DNA of 59,141 bases. It comes from Macrocybe gigantea. Taxonomy: Eukaryota; Basidiomycota; Agaricomycetes; Agaricales; Callistosporiaceae. Numbering within the stretch: position 1 is the first letter of the stretch; each line of letters opens with the position of its first letter. The stretch is from the NCBI GenBank assembly GCA_011319805.1, contig SJRY01000105.1:17501-76641 (forward strand), written 5' to 3'. Made by a program: the position numbers and the translations under genes. Positions 53,071 through 59,141 of this stretch are shown here, one piece after another. The notes under the pieces were generated by a model. It did no database searches and had not been told where the DNA came from. It saw only the letters and a program-made list of their open reading frames with translations.

Positions 53071-54822
53071 TTGAGGAGGCAGGTAGAACACCTGGGGGAA
53101 AACTTTGGGGATGATCTCATTAATCTAGGAAATGAAACTGACTTCTTGGAGGACTCATCAATATACAAGGAAGAGGAACTGTCTAGACTGGAGGATAGAC
53201 CATCAGAATGGATAGAAGAACAGCTCAAGGAAGTAGTAATGGAGAACTCTGCCCTAAGAGCTGAACTCACAGAACACTTTGGAGGGAGAACCTTCATTCC
53301 AGAAAGAGTGATCAAGCAAGGTCTAAATCAAGAACTTACTCTGAGATCAACTGTGAGCTTCAACAAGTGCTGGATTCCGTATCGATGTCAAGAAAAAGAG
53401 AAAGAAGCCCAAGCACTAGGATACGATATGTGAAAGAAGACCGATAGGCAACTAAAATCGCTATCTGAAGACGAGATAAACGCTGTCGAGGAAATGGCTG
53501 ATACCATATCTGAGGATGAGAGCAGCAATGAAAGGACCTGGAGAAGAGGACCGAGTAATGATGCAAGCACAAAATTAGCAGAGAATGCATGAAAACTGAC
53601 AAAGTCGATGGACAAATGTTCAAGATTCTGTGTATTCAATGTTGGCACAATGACAGAGGTTGAATTTTGGAAGGTAATAAAATCCAGGATGATGCCCGAA
53701 ATACTGGCAGGAGTGAAAAAAGTGAAAGCTATCTACCAGCCAAATCGAAAGAGAAGAATCGACATCTGGGTATGCAACAGAGTAGCATCGAAAATGAGAA
53801 ACTCTCTATATCTGGAAAGTCAAGCTCAAAGAAGAGGGATCAAGGAAGACAAAAAGATACCTCTCCAAAAGCTAAAACAAATATGGCACCCTAACACTCA
53901 AACAAAGCAATGGTGCCTAGATGCATACAAGACGTGGAGAGACCGAGTAGTAGAAGCTGCAAGAGAGTCCCCTATACTGGAGACAGACTTAGAAAAAGCA
54001 TTCTCTGTAGCATCTCCAGAATTGGACATGAACCCTGCAAAGACACCTCCTCTGTTGGAAATAAAGTTGGAACAAAGAGAGCCAGAGTTAAGCTTTGTGA
54101 AGCAAATGACAGGCATCGTGACTCTTAATGCAAATGGCCTCAAAAAGAAAATGAAGGAGCTAGAAAATCTAATGAGATATAAAAGAATAGTGGTAATGGC
54201 TGTCCAGAAAACACTCCTGATGAAAAATCACTATAACTTGTATATCCCTGGATATATGACCTATGAAGTGAAAAAATCAGAAAACTTTAGAGGACAAGCC
54301 TTGTTAGTGCATGATAGTGTCACCTCATACTTGGCTGGAAACAAAGTGCAGCAGTATTTCATACATGTCAAAATCCCAATGTTGACAAACAAGGAATCTT
54401 GGCATGTTATAGCAGTGTATCTCCCATCAGGAGGGAACTGGAAGAGCAAAAGAATGCGCACAATAAGAAAGATAATGCAGGAGTGTGAGGAAATTGAAAA
54501 GAAAGAACCACAAGCATGCATTATAATAATGGGAGACTGGAACATTCCGAAAGAAGATTTGAAGAAGAAATTGAAAACGGAAAAATCAGGCCTCTCATGC
54601 ATAGATGTTAAAGGCTCTGATCTAACATTCCACAGAAAATCAACAAGGTGGTCTAACATTGATAACCTAGTGGGAAATGAGAAGGCCAAACAAATGATGC
54701 ACAAAGGGAAAGTAATATGTCAATGGGGAATATGTGCAGAAAACGATAGTGACCACTACCCTCTAATAACAAGAATAAGGGCAGAACCAAGAACATCAAC
54801 ACCCAAAGAAAGACAGTGGTGA
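53071..54822 (+). pseudogene. N-terminal region and endonuclease of the second LINE
   Basis: One frame runs from 53071 to 54822 with TGA stops at 53431 and 53590 only. An acidic, probably coiled N-terminus (EEELSRLEDRPSEWIEEQLK) is followed by a basic region (KVKAIYQPNRKRRIDIWVCN), then the endonuclease: TGIVTLNANGLKKK, IVVMAVQKT, VIAVYLPSGG, IIIMGDWNIPKED, ENDSDHYPLITRI. The QKT motif normally reads QET, so the catalytic Glu is Lys here. The frame continues past 54822 (TGA, likely CGA) into the linker. Confidence 0.8.
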
Positions 54823-56740
54823 TATGATGTCAACTTGGTAAAAGGACATGCAGGACCAGAAATTGTGAACAACAATAGATGGAAGGACCTGCCTGTAGAT
54901 GAAATTGAAACATTGGATGAGCTCAATGAGGCAGCACTAGATCTGATGAGAATGGCAAATGCAATTGCTAGAGAGAAAGGCATATGCAGGGAAATAACAG
55001 GAAAAGTCTACACCATGAATAGATCAATAAAATGAATGGCAAAAAGACTAGAAAAGGCGTGAAGAGAATGGGAGGAGTGTATAGAAACACAAGACCCAAG
55101 GGCAGAAGAAAAATATGAGGGATACAAAAATCTCCAAATCAACCTGAGAAGGTCATTAAGGAAAAATGAAAAGTGTCTGAAGGAAAAGGAAATTGAAAGA
55201 GTAACAAAGCTGTACTGAAATAATGAGATGAAGGAATTCCACCATGGGAAGATACTCTTCACAAAAAATCCCAATCTGGAAAAAAGACAACACCAGTAAA
55301 GGATGCAAAGGGACAGCTATTGACAAACCAGGAAGATATTCTGAAAAGAACAACAGAATACTTCAAATGCCTCACACAAGATGATCCAGGAAGTCTGTCA
55401 CAAAGTGACACATACTGGAAGGGAACTGCAACTGAGAGGCGAGAAAACCCCTTAGACTGCAATAAAAGTATAGAATGGAGCGAGGTCCTAATGGTGATAA
55501 GAAGCATGGCACTAGGAACAGCGCCTGGGCATGACAGTATTCCAATAGAACTATTCAAAGCACTACTCAAGGAAGAATGTCATGCACATCTGAGGAACCA
55601 AGGAGTGGAAGTAGGAGACTTCACGTATGTAGCCCTACCAAAGGGTGACTTACCAACATCTCCAAAAACCCCCATAGGAGCTCATGTTTTCAGAATAATG
55701 AAAGGAATGTGGAATAAACAGAACCAACCAGAATTCTGGAGTAAAGTAATGAATATTCCACTGTACAAGTCAGGTGATTCCACAGACCTGACAAACTATA
55801 GAAGAATAAGCCTTATAGCAGTCAGCATAAAGATATTCACTGTCGTCTTAGCTAGGCAGATATCAGAAATAGGAGAAAGAGAAAAATTGTTCATAACAGA
55901 GCAGGGAGGATTCAGGGATAAACAAGAAGCAATAGCCCAGTTTATAACCCTAGCAGAAATAGTGAAGAGAAGGAGGATAAAGAAGAAAAAATCCTACCTA
56001 ATCTTTATAGATCTGAAAAAAGCATTCGATAAAGTCATGCATGAAGCACTGTTTGAAAAGCTTGATGCAATGGGCTTTAGAGAACAATTCTTAGAGCTGA
56101 TGAAAGAATATATACAGATCATCCCAAGCCTGTACCAGAGTCAGAGACCAATGTGGAGACATATATAACATGACACAAGGAACATAGCAAGGGTGCCCAC
56201 TATCACCTGTCTTATTTATTCTCTTTATAAATGATATCCTTAAATACTTGCCAAAGGGAGCAAGTATCCCAGATGTGAAGGAAAAGGAAGGGAACTGCCC
56301 TGCACTCCTATTTGCAGATCATATAGTGGGAATACAAGAATCGATAGATGGAGTACAAAGATTCTTAGAAGAAATAGCAAATAGAGTGAGGAATGGAGAA
56401 TGCCAACAGGCCCTCAAAAGTATGGTGTAATGTTGGTAGGAGGCACAGACACTGAAAGAGAGGAGCTGGATGCAGCAAAACTTGAAATCAGTGGAGAAAA
56501 AGTTAATGCAGTAGATTCATATAAATACCTGGGAATAACTATAACATCCAACCTAGGGGATACCCAAGGAACAGATGAAATAGAGCACTGCAAAACACTG
56601 GCACAAAAAGTAAAAAAGGTGGTAGACATGAGACGAGCCTTTTTGAAAGACAAGAAGTACCCAATTGATTTGAAAGTTGTGATAATAAACTCCAAGATAG
56701 CATCACTTGGATGTTATGGTGTGAATGGGTAGGCATATGC
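54823..56740 (+). pseudogene. Reverse transcriptase of the second LINE
   Basis: Linker 54823-55300 in the first frame (GPEIVNNNRWKDLPVDEIET; TGA stops at about 54820, 55033, 55060 and 55216), then frame 55320-56168: APGHDSIPIELFK-type motif (LGTAPGHDSIPIELF), YKSGDSTDLTNYRRISLIAV, FIDLKKAFDKVMHEALF; then CPLSPVLFI-type sequence near 56200; then ALLFADHIVGIQ at about 56310. The catalytic FADD reads FADH. KYLGITITSNLGD follows. The RT is inactive. Confidence 0.82.
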
Positions 56741-56933
56741 CAAAGCTGAATGAGCTTTATTCAGAAGGAACTGAACAAAGCTCTGAAGCTTGTTCTTGAA
56801 TCAGCAACAAGTAACCAATTACATGGTAGCAAAACCATGTCAATTGAACTTGGAGTACCAACGATAGAACAAAGAATGATGGATCAAAGGATTAGATTGT
56901 ACCAAAAATCCAAGAGCCTCCAGACCTGGTTAG

Positions 56934-57253
56934 TGTTAGGCTAGACAAATCTCAGAAGGACTCGGGCAGACTAAGTGCAAGAGTGGTCTTGAGATGATGG
57001 CAAAAGGAATATTAAGCCTAGCGCTACTGGTACATCTGGGAGTCCTTATATACATTACAGTACTCAAGCACGGACCATGGGCTATGCAATGCTGTGGACT
57101 GTGGATGAGTAAGACTGGAAGGAGATGACTCAGGATGACTAGGGAAGTGGGATGACTCAATGGCTGTGTGCTGTGCAGCATGACGGGGGAGATAAGGGAT
57201 GTGGGAAAGATAAGATAAGAAAATGAATGGTCCTTTGGGCGATGTCTGTAACA
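56934..57253 (-). repeat. Gy1 3' LTR of element D
   Basis: TGTTAGGC...TCTGTAACA, 320 bp. Many CpG sites are converted relative to B (for example GCTGTGTGCTGTGCAGC). Confidence 0.92.
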
Positions 57254-57279
57254 TCACCCTCTCTGTAGATTCGTGTCCT

Positions 57280-57660
57280 TATGAAAAACCTTAGTCCAGC
57301 TGTCCCCCCAGTATTGGTCTCCCAGGCGGTCGCAGCATGTGGGGCCCATGTATGAATGAGCTCTTCATTATAGGCATGGATGTGATGGAGTGTGGTGGCG
57401 AGGAGTTTAAGTCACCGGTTTTCTGTGTGAAGCATTTCCATCACCTCGCAAAGTGCGACATGTTCAGCTGCAGTGGGGCCGGTCCCATCAGGGGTTTGCC
57501 TGGTCCAGAGGTGCATGCGGACAGTCATAACATAGCGCATATATGTGCCAAGTGTGATGGCAAGGGGGTCCATGTAGTCGCTATGGTCGTTTGAGTGGTT
57601 GGGGGTAGGTGCGCAGCTGTCGTCGCTGCTGTCAATACTGATGGGGGCTGGTGGTCATGA
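57280..57660 (-). pseudogene. ORF3 of element D, broken
   Basis: Homologous to 198-596 and 36426-36824 but with deletions near 57590 and 57650. The ATGA overlap with the pol stop is still present (about 57655-57660). Confidence 0.6.
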
Positions 57661-59141
57661 CGTGCAATTTTTGGTCTTCTTCCCTCTTGTCATGATCCTT
57701 TTATCCTGGTTCGCAGTCTTCTTTAGGAAGTGGTCTAGAGCTTGCTGTGCATTCCCCAGTTCCTTCTCTTTGATCCATGTGTTCTCCTCATGTCCGTATC
57801 CTTTCCATTTGACCAGGAATAGCATCCCCCTCCTTTGTTTCTTCCTTTTTAGGATTTCTTCTATCTCGTACTCTTTTATCATTTATGATTTCAGGGGTGG
57901 TGGTAATGGTCACTCTTGTATCTTGAAATGGGGTCCTTTGTAGGGTGTGAGCAGTGTTTCATTGAATATGGAGTGTATCAGCTGCTATGATGCTGGGAGT
58001 TCCAGGCAATATGCTGAGGCTCCTTTCTTTTCAACCACCTTGAACAGTCCATATCAGAGTGCCGATAACTTCTTTGATGGTTGATTGACTGTGATATTGG
58101 TGGCTTTGAGCCATACTCTATTCCCTTTCTTGTATTCATGGGCTGGTCTTCGCCTCGCATTGTAATTGTCTTTGGCTCATGTTTGTGCATACTGCAGCAT
58201 AGCATTTGCTTCCTTTCATATTTGGTTCATTCTTTTGATGAAGTCCTTTGCTGCGGGTTATTCCCTTCTGTTGTCTGTGGCTCTCCCTTCCAGGGGTGCA
58301 TTCCATAGTTGAGGTAGAATAGTGTCTCCTTTGTTCCCTGGTGCTTTGTCATTGTATTGGTACTCTGCGATTGCTATCCATTCTGCCCAATCGTCCTGTA
58401 AGTTGTTTGTGAAGCTTCTGAGGAAGGCTTCCATTTCTTGGTGGAATCGTTCCGCCTGTCCATCTGTCTGTGGGTGATAGGCTGTTGATAGATTTTGCTT
58501 TGTTCCAAGTAATTTTAGAAGTGCTATCATGAATTGCACTGTGAACTGGGTCCTCGATCACTGATGATCTTTCGTGGGATTCCGTGAAGCCACCACACAT
58601 TGTCTCGGTATAGTCATGTAGATCTTCTGCTGTGAGTTCGGTCTTTGTGGGACTAGGTGGATCATCTTGGTCAGGCGGTCTGTGACTGCGGCGATGGCAT
58701 TAAAGCCATTCGAGCTGGGTAGCGGTCCTATGAGATCTACTCCGATATCTTCCCATGGTTGCTGTGGGACTTCGTGTGGTAGGGGTGCGTGTTTCTTTTG
58801 TTGGATGATTTTGTTTTGCTAACATGTTTCGCATCCGTTGACATACTTCTTGATGTCTGTTAGCATTGATGGCCACCAATAGGTGTGGTTTATGAGCTCG
58901 TGCATGCAGTATTGTCCTGGGTGTCCTCCAATGGGTGTGTCATGGTGTTCAAACATGATGTCTTCCTTCAGTTTGTTGTCTGGAGGAACATAGATTTTTC
59001 CTCCTATGTATACAATGTGGTCTTCTTCTGTGAACCAGTGTGGTTTTTCCTTCAGTCCTGTTGTTACAATCGTCTCCCTGTCATGTGCATTGTCGAATTT
59101 GTTCTATCCTTAGGATTGCAATCATCGTGATTCCTCTTGTT
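57655..59141 (-). pseudogene. Integrase and chromodomain of element D
   Basis: Chromodomain frame 57655-57882 (EYEIEEILKRKKQRRG, LVKWKGYGHEENTW), integrase core 58258-58539 (AYHPQTDGQAERFHQEMEAF) and HHCC region near 58800-58950 in broken frames. Numerous one- and two-base losses and TGA/TAA stops. Confidence 0.8.

Larger units (their letters stand above)
53071..56933 (+). mobile_element. Second non-LTR retrotransposon type, cut by Gy1 D
   Basis: Plus-strand order: coiled-coil N-terminal part (53071-53600), APE endonuclease (about 54110-54800), linker, RT (55320-56700). It is unrelated in detail to LINEs F and G and more AT-rich. It ends at the LTR of element D, 56934. Confidence 0.82.
56934..59141 (-). 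mobile_element. Gy1 element D, 3' part (runs off the window)
   Basis: 3' LTR 56934-57253 (320 bp), polypurine tract 57254-57267, then ORF3, chromodomain and integrase regions on the minus strand. Decay is advanced: CpG changes, plus deletions around 57590-57660 and 57870. The left flank GTTAG (56929-56933) should be repeated at the far end outside the window. Confidence 0.9.

Noticed and set aside
53431..55218. An alternative genetic code reading TGA as an amino acid
   Set aside because: Intact genes here (Tc1 transposase) use normal stops, TAG and TAA also occur in relics, and TGA corresponds to CGA in sister copies.

Overview
The window is a fungal, almost certainly basidiomycete, repeat block. 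I find no intact host gene in it. The evidence for a fungus is the short GT-AG introns (45-66 bp), chromodomain-bearing Ty3/Gypsy elements (chromoviruses), fungal-type MULE, Tc1 and non-LTR transposons, and heavy CpG to TpG/CpA decay of older copies. Many coding relics carry in-frame TGA where a less decayed copy, or the local reading, implies CGA. The species cannot be named from the sequence.

Layout. Two Gypsy families dominate. Family 1 (Gy1) has a 320-bp LTR (ends TGTTA/TAACA) and occurs as: an element split in two that I call H (3' part 1-4599 on the minus strand, 5' part 34302-36068 on the plus strand); a near-complete copy B (36069-42581, minus); copy D (56934 to the window end, minus); LTRs at 4600-4919 and 22552-22871; and a decayed LTR at 7857-8087. 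Family 2 (Gy2) has a LTR of about 416 bp and occurs as element C (18089-25252, minus) and a decayed relative E (12294-15516, minus). Other elements are a decayed Tc1-like element (15834-17273), an intact-looking Tc1-like element (28246-29831), two copies of one non-LTR family (G, plus, 25253-28148; F, minus, 28149-34301), a different non-LTR element (53071-56933), and a 3.9-kb MULE with 9-bp target duplications (43034-46934). Gene relics lie at about 5560-7710, 10600-10980, 42900-48990 and 51320-52260.

Nesting. A 227-bp TG...CA unit with a 5-bp duplication and a tRNA-like cloverleaf is inserted in LINE F. H is inserted in LINE F. B is inserted in the gag region of H. A Gy1 solo LTR sits in the gag of C, the MULE sits in a gene relic, and copy D truncates the non-LTR element at 53-57 kb. 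Swapped target duplications (AAGAC at 36064 and, reversed, at 4595; GATTG at 42582 and, reversed, at 4920) show that about 37.7 kb between the LTRs at 4600-4919 and 42262-42581 is inverted relative to the ancestral order, unless the assembly is misjoined there.

Mechanistic points. Both Gypsy families have a primer-binding site 2 nt inside the 5' LTR that is complementary to the predicted RNA 5' end about 33 nt after a TATA box. This is the arrangement of Tf1/sushi self-priming. Gy1 has an AUG-free leader of about 1 kb containing an open frame (ORF0), and a third ORF of 132 codons whose ATG overlaps the pol stop as ATGA. These features, the tRNA-bearing LTR-like unit and the LTR-mediated inversion are the most unusual observations here.
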